Origin: Rhizoclosmatium globosum
Taxonomy: Eukaryota > Chytridiomycota > Chytridiomycetes > Chytridiales > Chytriomycetaceae
Assembly: GCA_002104985.1 (NCBI GenBank)
Contig: MCGO01000007.1
Location: 743,207-807,206, forward strand
Reading direction: 5' to 3'
Length of the DNA stretch: 64,000 nt
Translations under genes and position numbers: made by a program
Notes under the pieces: generated by a model
The model's database searches: none
Seen by the model: only the letters and a program-made list of their open reading frames with translations
What the model was told of the DNA's origin: nothing
Shown: positions 22,128-33,427 of the stretch, in pieces
Position numbering within the stretch: the stretch's first letter is position 1
How the letters are laid out: every line of letters begins with the position of its first letter

Positions 22128-24999
22128 TTAATACGCTGGCAACGCTTCCCTTCCACTCTGCAACTCAACAACCTGCTTTCTAAACATATCCCACTCCCGT
22201 GCCGGCACGGAACTCACGAATTCGTTCACGTCAACAAGCAACAACGCCTTCCCATCAATTTCCTCTTCTTGAACGCGTCGTGCTGTCGCACGGCCGCCGT
22301 GGTTTGTGAGCACCCAGTTCGCAACATCTTCGACTGTCCATTCTTCAACGTTATCAATAACGGGTTTCGGATCTTCAATCGAAAATGTAAGTGACTCTTT
22401 CTTTGTTGGGAGGAAGGTGGATGGCCCAGGGGAAGCTTGCCGCATCGGAGCAAAGAGTTGGTTTTGCTTTTCGGGGAGGCGGTAGACTGTGATTGATTCT
22501 TGGAGAGAGAATTCGGAGGGGTTTTCGAGGCTTCTTAGGTGGGTTTCCTTTTTGACGAGGGTGTGTGGTGGGAGTGGCGTTTGTGGGTTCTTTTTGATTG
22601 AGTGGTTGTCAAAGAGAGTTTGTTGGGGAGGGATGGATTGCTTTTTGCGGTATGCGTATACGGCTCCACCGACGCAAAGTATCGCGACAATCGCGCCTCC
22701 GATACCGCCAATCAAAACGCCGGTGCTCAAACCGCCGCTCTCACTTCCTGGGTTTGTGATTGGAATCGACGCAGAAGTTCCACACTTTTGGCCGTAAAAC
22801 CCGCTTCCAACAACCTTTGTAGGGTCGATATCTTGTTGCTTAAAGTGTCCCGTAACCTGTCCTGAACACTGATTCGCAGCGACAACGGCACCCTCGCAGA
22901 GACCGTACTTCATTGTGACTTTCACCGGATCACATGTCTGGAACTTGAATTGCACTGTTCCAAGAGACTCTGGAGACGTGCTTGGAAGGGATTTGTATGG
23001 GAGTGGGTTTCCGGACGTGTCTGTGATGTTGAACTCGAAGAATACGAGGTTGACGTTTGTGGATGGCGCGAATGTGATTGTGAGGGTTTGGTCTGCGGTT
23101 TTGACTGTGGGTGCTGGTTGGGTGTATTGTTTGCAGATGGGTGGGAAGAGGGTTGTCTATTCAGGTGGTTTAGTTATTAAATGAAATTGAAAGCGTAAGA
23201 CTTACGAATTGAGATGCGAGTGTAACATCATCGGGTGTACATGCCGCTGTTGAAGCTACACACGCTGTGAACGCGTCAAGCACACTTGAGCTCAAAGTCT
23301 GACAAATGTTATCCAACCCTGCCAAATCCGGTTTCGCGACAAACGCAGTAAATCCGGGAACCTGCGCACTGCATGCAACAGCACACTTTGGAACTCTCGT
23401 CACAATCGCAGTCGCGTTTCGCAAAAAGTCGTCGTCTCGGTACGCTGGAATTCGTTTGTTGGCCTGGGTCTGGATTTGGGTTATTCGCTGCCGAAGTCGT
23501 TGTAATTGGCAATGCACCTGATGAGGTCGAAATCGGCAGAACAATGAGATTCGAGGTTGTGGTAGTTTGTATGAGGTCGACATTAGTCGTTGTTGTTTTA
23601 GAGGTGGTGGTAGGTATATCACCAGTAATTGGGAGAATGACGTTTCCACGAGTTGTGGTTGCAATTGGGTCTTCCACGGTGATTGGGAGAATCACGTTTC
23701 GATGTTCGGTGGTGGTGGTCACGGGTCCAGGGTCCAGAGAAATTGGAAGGATCACGTTTATGTTGTCAGTTGTCGTGGTGACAGGTACAGGGTCGTCTAC
23801 GGTGATTGGAAGAATCACGTTTCGATGTTGGGTGGTAGTTGTCACGAGTACTGGGTCGTCCACGGAAATGGGGAGGATCACGTCTCTTCAGATGTTGGTT
23901 GTTGTTGGGCCGTTTATTGGGACTGTCATAATCGCGTTTCGGCAGCCTTTTTTGTTAGTGGACCCAAGATTGATTGCATTCACGAAGCAGTTTTCGTCAA
24001 AGACTCTATTGTAGAAGGGGTGAATAAATGGTGACAGTTGGTTGTTGGCTAAAACTCAACTGTGGTTTAAAGTTAAACGGCGTTGGGATAAATCCCGATA
24101 GATGGTTATTTTGGAGCTCCCTATGCGTTACACATGGGTCAATTAAATATTAATAATCTAAAAAAGTATTGGGGCTTTACAATGAAGTCAGCGAGTTTGG
24201 GAGTGAAGGAAGTGATCCTTCGAATCTGTTATCCCGTAGACTCAAGACTTTCAAGCTAGGAGGGAGCGCTGGGATGGAACCTCCAAGTTGATTGTTGTTG
24301 AGGTTGAGGGAATTGAGATTGGCTGGAAGAGCGGGAATGGAGCCAGAGAGTTGGTTGGATGACAAATTACTAAATACACAATATTAATGCTAGAATGTGA
24401 GGACGGTGTTTGCTTACATGTCAGTCAGTGATCCAGGGAGAGGTGGGATAGGTCCTGTTATTTTACAGCCATTCATATGTCTTCGAGGGAGGAGCTGTGA
24501 GTATCGCAAAGACTTTTCTGGTAAAACTTACAAGGTCTTAAGCGCTGGTGGAAGACTTTGTGGTATTGATCCAATCAAATCGGCGTTCATGGAGATGTCC
24601 CTGTCAAACTCAAATTAAGATCCTGCTCGCACAGAGCTCCGCTAACTTACAAATATGTCAACTTGGTAAGTGTTGAGAAGTCCGGCACAGTGGAAGTAGA
24701 TAGCTGAATGTTTTGAAGGTGGCTAGACAAGGTCTCAATACTCTTCCACCGCACCTCTCACACCACACTTACATTGAAGTAATAAAGCCATTCTCATCAC
24801 ATTGGATTCTACAGCTCCTTCCGACACCCTCTTCTTTTTCAGAAAACCCGCAGTCTATGCCTCTATTATTGGTGCAACAGGCATTTGTAGAAAGGCCATC
24901 AACGTCCGTAAACACAGTCGGCCAGGCAATGTTCGCTCGCGCACAGTCTGAGATGGCCGACGCTGCTCCCGCGAGGAGAATGAGTGGGAGCAGATGCAT
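22128..24999 (-). CDS. LRR - Thr-rich stalk - TM - SAM receptor-like protein, with an in-frame TGA
   Basis: Starts at 24999 with a signal peptide (MHLLPLILLAGAASA). Several short exons encode leucine-rich repeats of the plant-like type (LSGSIPALPANLNSLNLNNN). A stalk follows, made of repeats of HRNVILPITVDDPVPVTTTT type. Next are a CFEM-like Cys segment, the same GSGFYGQKC domain as the two large secreted genes, one TM helix (GVLIGGIGGAIVAILCVGGA), a basic stop-transfer, and a cytoplasmic SAM domain (WTVEDVANWVLTNHGG...IDGKALLLVDVNEF). A surface sensor signalling through SAM is a reasonable inference. The open frame across the LRR/stalk border is broken by a TGA at 23888-23890, so the gene may be truncated or need an intron I did not find. 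A frame change near 23.46 kb is explained by a 73 bp GTGCAT...TTCCAG intron. Confidence 0.7.
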
Positions 25000-25627
25000 T
25001 TCCGGGCAGAGATTTTGGGGGCGGGTATTTCCTAAAGGAGATGGAGGATGGTTTTTGGCCGTGGGGCTGTGTTTTGAGGCTGTGTATACCGTTTTTTCTT
25101 TCGGAGTTTATCGTTCTTTCCTTCACAAGCGTTGGGGGACACTTGTAAGAATTAAAGAGGTGGTGACTAACTTAACGAGTATGAGAGTTTGTTTCAGAAA
25201 TGAGGTGGGGTGGCAGCAGTCCTTGGTGGATCATAAAAGGTAAACAAGGAAAATAGTTATAAAAGTGTAACCTTCCATACGAAAATGACATATTTTCAAT
25301 GTATTCCAGTCCGGACTGTTATGTATAATTCTTATTTTCATAAAATTGCACCTATTACGAATGCATGACTCTAGCCTACATATTAAGGACTTCCAATTTC
25401 TTGATTTGTCAAGTGTTGTTTTGTGGGATTCATTCTCCTGATGCTAAATTTGTTGATGGAAGGCATTTCCCTTTGAAGCGAATGTAAGTCTTGTGGAACC
25501 ATTTCATTTACATTTATCTTGACATAATTCTGATTATGGAGAGAGACATATTGTGGCACGCGCTGTTAAAACTCTCAAAAATTGGTTCATCAAAACTCTC
25601 ATCTCCCACCCAACACTCTTTTCCAAG
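25000..25627. other. Divergent intergenic region
   Basis: Upstream of both the LRR-SAM gene (minus) and the membrane-protein gene (plus). AT-rich, with no repeat or RNA gene recognised. Confidence 0.45.
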
Positions 25628-26596
25628 ATGAATCAGATCAACCAGATCACATACCCCGAATCCGTCGCCTCTCCTTCAACTTCGCACACAGAGAGTCTCC
25701 CCCGTATCTCATTCGCCATCCGAAGAGCGCTTGGCGTTGAACGAGTATACTCACGATTCGAAGAGGAAGAAGTTGAGAGTCCACTGTCGCATGTCAGTGT
25801 CCCTCCAACAATACAAGCGGATCAGGACCAGGTGGCAGTAGCACAGACGCCAAGAGTTGTTGCTTCTGTTGTTTGTGTTGTTGAAAACGGGGCTTGTGCA
25901 TTCAGCGATGCTTTCCCACCAAGTTTGAGAGGAAAACTGCCGGATTCTGTGTTTGAGCAGCGGATTGCGAGTGTAAATATGTTATTGGTTGGTGTGAAAG
26001 GGTTGGATGAATATTCTCCACTGTGGTTTGGATTGCCGCTTTTGTATGCTGGGTTTGTTGCTGGATTCATGTTTGGGGGTGTTTTGCAGACTACGTCTGT
26101 TTGGGGGATAGTGCTGCTGGTTGGTTGTCTGCCTGTGCTTCTTGCTGCTTACTATTTGGGGACGAGCGTGCATAATCCAAAGGTAGATTGTGTCTATTTT
26201 GTGCGTGCTGTTTTTGAAGGGATGACTAACACGTTTTTGGATTAGTATGTCAGGCAAATCGAGGAGCTTCTGGATATGTGGGAGCAACTTGATATTGTTA
26301 TATCTCTGAAGTATTTTCTATCGAGGCAACGTATTAAGAACTCGGTATTTGGGATTAGGATGGCTATTCTGGTTATTGATTATGGCAGAAGTGAACCTGA
26401 AATGAGTGCTGTAGCAAGACCAAGCAATGTGTCACGATTTGGACGGTCTGCATACCTGACGGGATTACCGTCTTATCGAAGTCCTGTTCCCAGTTACTTT
26501 ACAAGTAGACAGAGTCTTGGAAGAGCAACACCTCGACAAGCGGTTACACCACGACAAGGACAGGAATCTATTCATTATGAGTTTGTATCTCAATGA
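25628..26596 (+). CDS. Unrecognised membrane protein, two TM segments
   Basis: Two exons, 25628-26200 and 26246-26596. The 45 bp intron (GTGCGT, branch GACTAAC, end GATTAG) removes what looks like an in-frame TAG. The product is about 307 residues. Residues 1-120 are soluble and Ser/Val-rich. A hydrophobic hairpin follows (LWFGLPLLYAGFVAGFMFGG, then VWGIVLLVGCLPVLLAAYYL). The C-terminal part has a helical segment and a basic Arg/Ser/Pro-rich tail (RATPRQAVTPRQGQ). I do not recognise the family. Confidence 0.7.
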
Positions 26597-26937
26597 CCAA
26601 ACTACTCCAATAAAAGAGCCGGAATCTTTTAATGTCTATAAGATCAAGCAACAACTCACATTGATATAAGTTCAGTCAGCCCTTTTCCATTATTGGGAGT
26701 ATCACCAGAATCATCTAAATGCAGAGAAACTGAATATATTGAGCACTTTTGGGTCGATAAAAGTGAAGGCAGTGATGAACAACCTGCTTACGTAATGTAC
26801 TTCGGAATGAATGTATCCAACCACATTTCGGAAACGTATTAAATACATCAAGTTATAATCCAATCATAATCTGTAAAAAACCCAATCAAATCTTTCCAAA
26901 AGCGGCTTTTTGAGTGAGGCAGAAAGGGCAGAAAGCG
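26597..26937. other. Intergenic region upstream of the regulator gene
   Basis: AT-rich, with a possible AATAAA-like end signal (CAATAAAAG near 26609) for the upstream gene. Nothing else seen. Confidence 0.4.
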
Positions 26938-29045
26938 ATGGGCAAACATCGGATCTCGTGCACGCGCTGCTACACGGACAAGAAGAAGTGTGTCCCTTCT
27001 TCAGCGGGGCCCTTTTGCTTACGATGCGAAGGCATGAACGAGTCAACCGAGTGCGATCAGGGCCCTTTGAAGCCGAAGCCGAAGCTTAACAAGTCGGTGC
27101 GCAGCTCAACCACGCCACCATCGAGTGTATCGACAGTCTCTTCGAATTCATCGTCAACAATCACCGCCTTCGATCGCATCATCGACGCCTCGGATGCCGC
27201 ACTCGTTGACCTCGAAGCCCAGTGGCGCATCACAAACAACGACGATGCCCTGGCATTCGCAAAGATCCACCACGTTCCTGATTCGGCATCTGATTCGGCA
27301 ACGGCTTCGGCGTTCGACAGAATCACTTCCGCGTTCGAAGAGCCGTTCAAAGTGGCCGATGATTCGGCGCACTTCTTTGGCCTCGAAGACAAAGACTTGA
27401 TTCCAACAATCGACGACTTTTCCTTGTTCTGCAGGTTCGCAATGATGGAGAATTTCAATCTTTTGATTCGGAGGAGTCTTCCGTTGAAAGAGTTTTTGAA
27501 GACTTTCTTTCATCAGCCTCCGCCTTTGAGGTATTTGTGCTGGTAGGGCTTGATGTTGTTTACTGACAAGATATTTGGTTTAGATTGGTTCTTGGGGCTA
27601 TTTCAGCGCATTTAGTTCGACCGCCCGTGTCAGAAGAGGTTGTCTTTTCGTATCACCAACGTGCAAAGAAGGCTGTCATGAAGTACGCTCATATTCCATC
27701 ACTTAAAACTGCTCAAGCCTTCTATTGGATATTTTCCGTTTCGCTTTGTATGTACAAATGGATTCTAATTTAAAGAATTGGCTAACTTCTATCGGATTAA
27801 GGGAAAGGACAGCCGGCTCTTGGCCAACCTTTCTTTCTACGCGCTCTCGAAATGGCAAAAGAATTGCGATTGAATATCGATCCAGAAGATTCACCTTGGT
27901 TGTTGCACCATCACTTGACGGAATTCGAAAAGGAAGAACGGCGAAGATTCTTCTGGGTCTGCGACTTTCTACTTCGTCTCACTCAATCTATTTCCGAAGA
28001 AGCCTGTCAAATTGAATTTGATCAGGATCAAGGATTAAGACCTCCAAGTGTCATATACGACTCTGATGGAATTATTCTGTTTCCACCTGCCGATTCCCTC
28101 TTCATCAGTTGTTGCACATTCCGATTAATTGCGCGCATAAAGCTACACTACAGACAAGTTCCTCATTCACTATCCCATCTTTTATCTTCTCCCGAGTTGG
28201 ACCAACTTTCATCCCTCTCCCACTCCCTATGTACATCCATTTCAGCCGTCAACTCGCTCCTAGTCTCAGAATCCCCTTCAGCTATTACTCAATCTGATTA
28301 CACACTGTTTCTGGACCAACTCTCGCATTTGGTTGCTGTCGACGTAGTTCCCATCAACTTCAACTTTTACGCTGCACAGTGTATGCTGAATCGAACGAAA
28401 TTGTACCTTACAGGAATAAAGTCGTGCCATCCTGCGGTGATCAGTGCGGTTCAACGAGATATCATTGCGACAGCGGTGATGCACGCGTTTGAAGGTGCGC
28501 ATCGGGTTGCAGGGTTACTCGAGTTTCTGAATATGGTTGCGAGGAGGGGCGATACGGAGAAGGTCCCTATTGCGTCGAACGCGACGCTTGTGTATGCGCT
28601 GTTTGAAGCGGGGATTGTGTTTTGGTTCTTGGCGTGTCGAATGGATCCTGTGTGGTGGGCTGTTTTGCCGGAGAGGGCTGGAACGTTGAGGGAGGGGTTG
28701 TGGACTCGGTGGGAGGTTTTGAGGGAGTGTATGGAGGATGAGAATCGGGTACGTAGTTTTGGGAGTGTGGAGCCGCTTGTTAAGTGTATTGGGTATATGC
28801 ATCGAGAGATTCTGGAGAAAGTGATGGGAATTATGAGTGTTGGGGTTGAGGAAATGGTGCTTGGGATGGAGGTTGTTTCTGCTGGTGGACGAGGGCAGGT
28901 TGTTGTGAAGGACGCGTGGGTGTTTCTTGGACTTTTGGGATTAGAGGTGTATGGTGGTGTTCGGTGGAAGGGAAAGAGCGAAGAGGCTTGGAGGTTGTTT
29001 TGGAAAGTGTATACATACATAGATCAATTATTTATTTATTTATAA
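26938..29045 (+). CDS. Zn(II)2Cys6 fungal transcription factor
   Basis: Three exons (26938-27530, 27584-27747, 27802-29045), 666 residues. The binuclear cluster is at the N-terminus: C-x2-C-x6-C-x8-C-x2-C-x8-C, from CTRCYTDKKKC to CLRCEGMNESTEC, preceded and followed by basic residues. The middle region is the fungal_trans regulatory domain, with the typical GQP-x-LGQPFFLRALEMAKEL helix and a basic EFEKEERRRFFW motif. It should be a nuclear sequence-specific regulator; the target is unknown. The stop codon TAA overlaps the ATG of the next gene by one base. Confidence 0.88.
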
Positions 29046-30128
29046 TGCACTCAACATTTGCAACCCGAGCCTTGATCCCGATTGCCAACGGGAGCAATCC
29101 ATTTTCAAGGCTTCCAGACAGTACGATATCGTTTGAGCTGATTCAGCAGGTTCTGTTGGAGGATATTGAGTCCTTCTTTCGGCTGTCGGCTACTTGTGTT
29201 CCGCTGTACCACAAATGCAACATTGTTCTCTTCAAAGCTGTAACTGGTCATTTGAAAGAGCGGCGGAAAGTGATGGACGAGTTTCCAATTGGTTTACAGA
29301 CAAAACTTAAAGGCGGAAAGAGTTCAATCGATGCGATTCGGAAGGTACTCAGAAGAATGGGGAGAATTGTGGGTGGGTTTGAAGTGCTCTTGAAGGGGGA
29401 AGAGGTGGATGTTGCTTAAGGTTGTTGGGATCGATGGCTGATGGGCATAACTCAGTACAGTCACAGACCTTTGATTCCAGTCCACAATCATGTCTCTGAC
29501 ATCAACAAGCTTCAATCATTCGCGGCGTTTATTCAAACTGTATCGAAATCAAGTCCAGGAATACCAGCAGCTGCGAATGATCCCACTGCGAAAGTCCCAC
29601 TGGATGTTATCGCGTTCTTCATGTTTTACCAAACCAAATTGAGTGAAATATGGGCGTCAGTAGAGTTTTTAAATAAGGAAGCGAATTGTCCCAGAAGCAT
29701 GTTTTCAGCTCATGTGACTGGAGGTGTATTCATTTATTTGCCTTTTATAGCTTGTGCTTACAGTTCTTGCAGGCTCGGAATTCGGACGATCAACCATCAG
29801 TCTTGAACTTACAGATACCTGTGAAACCATCGGCTTTTGGACTCGAGAGCGCGATCAACTGAAGCGACGATACCTGATGCCATTTTTTCGTGTGGGACTG
29901 CCCAACTCTGATCATCTCTTGCGAATTCTGGTTGATTGTACACTTGAAAGCGATACGTTTGGAGCTTGTTTTTTGGAAAGGGGTTTGGATGGATTGTTTC
30001 GGATTGACGAAGAGTTTTTGATGTCGGAACTGGAAAGATTTTCGGATAGCTTTATGGAAGCGATGGAAAAAGTTTTGCAGCTTGAGAGAGGTGTTTTTCA
30101 GGAAGGACGAGATGGTTTTTGGCGATGA
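29045..30128 (+). CDS. F-box-like protein
   Basis: Three exons (29045-29404, 29456-29723, 29773-30128) give 327 residues. The start has an F-box-like pattern (FSRLPDSTISFELIQQVLLE then FFRLSATCVPLYHK). The rest is helical with no repeats that I recognise. F-box proteins bring substrates to SCF ubiquitin ligases; that role is inferred from a short motif only. The ATG shares a base with the stop of the regulator gene, which is unusual for separate nuclear transcription units; the true start could instead be downstream. Confidence 0.6.
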
Positions 30129-30176
30129 CCAATATGTCTTGTCCTTTGTTGTGTAAACAATAGATAATTTGAAACG

Positions 30177-31053
30177 ATGGACTATCAGTTGCACCAAAAC
30201 GCGACACTTCAAGCGACTGTAACAACAGTTTTAGGAAGTCTTTCATTGATAACCGGGCTTATCTTTATCTATTTCCTTGGGTTCCTGTATACGTATTCTG
30301 CGGACCTGAAAGCAGTTCTGACTGTCAAGAACCTGCTTCTCTTCGGTCTCCAACTCTTTCAAATCGGATATTTCGCTTCACACGCGTGTTATATAAGCTT
30401 TCAAATATCACGCCCGATAAGCGTCATCGAAGCCGTGTTTCTCGCGGGATGGGAAAGTTGTTTCATATGGGTTAGTTGGACACGAAGTCATGACGTGTTT
30501 CACGTTAGTTCATCACCGCAAGCTATCAAGGTTTTTCAAGTTCTTGTTATCATTACGACTGTTGTGACGCTTATTCCGCCCATCACAATTCTTATCGACT
30601 TTAATCCTGAGGAGGGGGAACTCGCGTATATTGGAAGCGTTTTGGCGAACGGGATTAGTATTTTCATCTTGGATACTTATTTTGTTTTTTGTTATCTGAT
30701 GTATTTGTTTCAACGGACTGTGGAGACGGTGGAGTTGAAGGGATATGAAGTGGATGCGGTCTCCATCTTTCGGTAAGTTTGGTGGATAGTCTCTTTCGTT
30801 CACTGTTCTGAAATAGTATAGGATTATTGCGCGTTACGGATTATTCGCATCCATAGCGACGTTTGCTTGTCTTTGTTTCGTTGGTGGTGTCGCTTCAGTA
30901 TCTACTGATCCAAACGGAGACATATATCAATATGCTATATTCATCATGCTTACTGATATCAGTTGTTTTCTTTCAACTCTTTGCTTGGTGCTGATGAAGA
31001 TGAAGCTTGTTCGGTTTAGGGTATGTCAAAAGAATAAGAACATTAAAAAGTAA
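30177..31053 (+). CDS. Seven-TM receptor-like protein, family 1
   Basis: Two exons (30177-30772 and 30822-31053), 275 residues with seven hydrophobic segments and a short basic tail. Family signatures, also seen in the three minus-strand genes at 33.4-36.1 kb: KNLLLFGLQL in TM2, a W-x-R motif after TM3 (VSWTRSHDVF), and RTVETVELKGYEVDAVSIFR-IIARYG before TM6, with the intron at the same place. The layout is GPCR-like, but I cannot assign it to a known class. The ligand is unknown. Confidence 0.72.
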
Positions 31054-31143
31054 AATTCTATGATAAGGACGGAGTTGTTTTGTGTACGAAAGCGGTGTTA
31101 TTTACACCTGAAAGAAGTTAACAAAGTGATTTACGTTGAGAAA

Positions 31144-32061
31144 ATGAACACGACGATAACTGTGGAGACAGATCCTCGCCCTTATATCCTGATACCAGGC
31201 CTGATATCAAGTACTATATTATTGATCGCGATGATTGTCTTTCTAGTTCACTATTACGACCGTTATGCTCCTGGGGCTACAAACTTTACAAAGATCACAC
31301 CCGTAGGGCAGGTCCTTCTCGGAGCCTATTCTGGGATGGCATCACTTTTTGCGTTCCAGTTGGCACAGGTTTACACAGACGTGTACTCTCTTTCATCGAA
31401 AGCCTGTAACGTAATGGTGGCCTTTTGCCTTGCATCCATCGAATTATGCAGTATTCGATATTTTTGGCTGATATCGAGCACTATAGTTGACATGATAACC
31501 CCCGAACTATTTTCCCGTGTCGAAAAAGTTGTGACTTGGGTCCCTTTCAGCTTCTATATCCAATTTGTTGCTGCTATCATTTTCAATATTTATCATACAC
31601 CCGAATATGACGCGTTTCCCTTGTTCATCATATATCACATTAGCATGGCTGTTCCGGGATCGTTGACAGTACTTTTAAATTCATTCTTTCTGTATGTCTT
31701 CTATCAATACCTCAAAAGAACTCAGGACCATGAGCATCTTCATAGCGATGCAAAATTAATAACGATATCTAAATACGGAATTGTCATTTCTGGCGTGTCT
31801 TACTTTTCAAGCAGCTTGTATATGCTGGCTCTGGTCCTACATAACTCTGAATTTTGGCTGAATCTATTGATTTCATTGAATCTATTTTTCGTTCACACGA
31901 CCGGATGGGTTTCTTTCGTGATGAAAGTTTCTGTTTGGAGAATCGAAGATGAAAAGAAAGCTGTTGGAAATAACCCCGAAATTCAACTTTTGAGACAAAA
32001 AAGTATTGCTAAGTCTTTGGACTACAGAAGGAATAGTCAATTGGCGGAAGAAATGTGGTAG
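31144..32061 (+). CDS. Seven-TM receptor-like protein, family 2, with premature stop
   Basis: Single exon, 305 residues to a TAG at 32059-32061; seven TM segments after a short glycosylatable N-terminus (MNTTITVETDPRPYILIPGL). It is very similar to the gene at 32352, including LCSIRYFWLIS in TM3 and GWVSFVMKVS-WR at the TM7 end. Beyond the TAG the same frame stays open to a TAA at 32185-32187 and still encodes the paralogue's cytoplasmic tail pattern (SRQKKLSRTTT, KKDRRRSSQT). The TAG therefore looks like a recent nonsense change that removes a Ser/Arg-rich tail, or a readthrough site. Confidence 0.72.
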   Translation: MNTTITVETDPRPYILIPGLISSTILLIAMIVFLVHYYDRYAPGATNFTKITPVGQVLLGAYSGMASLFAFQLAQVYTDVYSLSSKACNVMVAFCLASIELCSIRYFWLISSTIVDMITPELFSRVEKVVTWVPFSFYIQFVAAIIFNIYHTPEYDAFPLFIIYHISMAVPGSLTVLLNSFFLYVFYQYLKRTQDHEHLHSDAKLITISKYGIVISGVSYFSSSLYMLALVLHNSEFWLNLLISLNLFFVHTTGWVSFVMKVSVWRIEDEKKAVGNNPEIQLLRQKSIAKSLDYRRNSQLAEEMW

Positions 32062-32351
32062 AGCCGTCAGAAAAAGTTGTCTCGAACTACTACCATAGTT
32101 GTGGATGGCGAGGAACAGAAGAAAGATCGAAGACGCAGTTCCCAAACAGCGATACCAAATTCTAGGAAGTCATCTCTGTATAAATAAAGTTTGTGAATTT
32201 GCCGAAACCGAACAAACAATAAGAAAGGATATGAATTATCAAATTGGGTGCAATCAAGTTATATTCAATTTGAATCATGTAAGTGTATTTGAAATTGATA
32301 TGGGCCTGATTTGCATAAAGATTTACCATCGAAAGTTGCAATCAAAAAACA

Positions 32352-33416
32352 ATGTCTCTCAACACAACACTAGCCTCACTCCCGGATCCGCGCGCTTACA
32401 TGTTTATTCCAAGCCTCGTTTCAAGCACTTTGCTTCTGATTGCGCTGGTTATATTCCTTGCGCGTCATCAAAATCGATTTGTGCTAGGAAACAAGAAAAT
32501 AACTCCCATTGGACAAGTTCTTCTTTGGGCTTATTCTTCGTTTGTCCTTCTCTTCATATTCGAGCTTGTTCAAGTTTATGTGGATATCTATTCTATTCCA
32601 ACCAAAGTCTCCAATAGCTTATCAGCGTTCTGTCTTGCAACGATCGAGCTGTGTAGCATCCGATATTTTTGGTTGATTTCATGTACTATCGTGGATATGA
32701 CTATGCCGCGTATATTTCATCACGTCGAAAATTCTGTTGTATTCCTGCCCCTTTGCTTTTACGTTCAGTTTCTGACAGCGACTCTTTTGAATATCTATCG
32801 CTCTTCCTCTCATGATACCTACTTATATAATCTTGCTTATGAGGTCAGTGTTGCAGCTGCTGGATTATTTGCTGTGCTTTGTAACTCTTTCTTTCTTTGT
32901 GTTTTCTGTTTGTATCTTCGAAAGTCCCAAGAAAACGAGGAGCTTCAAAGTGACCCCAAGCTCACAAGTATTTCCAGGCACGGGATCTTTATCGCTGGAT
33001 TGTCGTATTTGTCAAGCATTTTATATATTATTGCTCTGGTTGTTCGATATGACGAGTTTTGGAGTCGTTTATTGGACGCATTGAATCTTGCTGTTATTCA
33101 CGCTGCTGGCTGGGTTTCGTTCGCCATGAAAGTTTCCACATGGAGAATGGAAGAAGAAAAGCGGGTTGTTGGAAATGACCCAGAGATCCAAAGGCTACGA
33201 CGGGAGAGTGCTACTCAATCCTTCGAGCAGAGGAGGAGTAGTCAATTAGCAGAAGAAATTTGGGAGTATAGACAGAAAAAAGCGTCTCGAACACCAACTG
33301 CTCATTCAAACGATGAAGACCGAAGAAAAGAAAGGAGACGTAGCTCACAAACGACTTCACCGGCGCCCCATTCGCGAAGATCATCATCTGGGAAAAGATT
33401 GAGTTTGGTTGGTTGA
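32352..33416 (+). CDS. Seven-TM receptor-like protein, family 2, intact
   Basis: Single exon, 354 residues. Seven hydrophobic segments, an N-terminal NTT glycosylation site, conserved LCSIRYFWLIS in TM3 and GWVSFAMKVSTWR after TM7. A long basic Ser-rich cytoplasmic tail (RRKERRRSSQTTSPAPHSRRSSS) follows, with many potential kinase sites, as in desensitisable GPCR tails. Tandem duplicate of the gene at 31144. Class and ligand unknown. Confidence 0.78.
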   Translation: MSLNTTLASLPDPRAYMFIPSLVSSTLLLIALVIFLARHQNRFVLGNKKITPIGQVLLWAYSSFVLLFIFELVQVYVDIYSIPTKVSNSLSAFCLATIELCSIRYFWLISCTIVDMTMPRIFHHVENSVVFLPLCFYVQFLTATLLNIYRSSSHDTYLYNLAYEVSVAAAGLFAVLCNSFFLCVFCLYLRKSQENEELQSDPKLTSISRHGIFIAGLSYLSSILYIIALVVRYDEFWSRLLDALNLAVIHAAGWVSFAMKVSTWRMEEEKRVVGNDPEIQRLRRESATQSFEQRRSSQLAEEIWEYRQKKASRTPTAHSNDEDRRKERRRSSQTTSPAPHSRRSSSGKRLSLVG

Positions 33417-33427
33417 TAATAAAAGTT

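Noticed and set aside
23395..23470. Frameshift in the stalk of the LRR-SAM gene
   Set aside because: A 73 bp GTGCAT...TTCCAG intron joins the two frames into a sensible Cys-rich segment.
26243..26245. In-frame TAG in the membrane-protein gene at 25628
   Set aside because: It is the last three bases of a well-formed 45 bp intron (GTGCGT, GACTAAC, TTAG), so not a nonsense codon.
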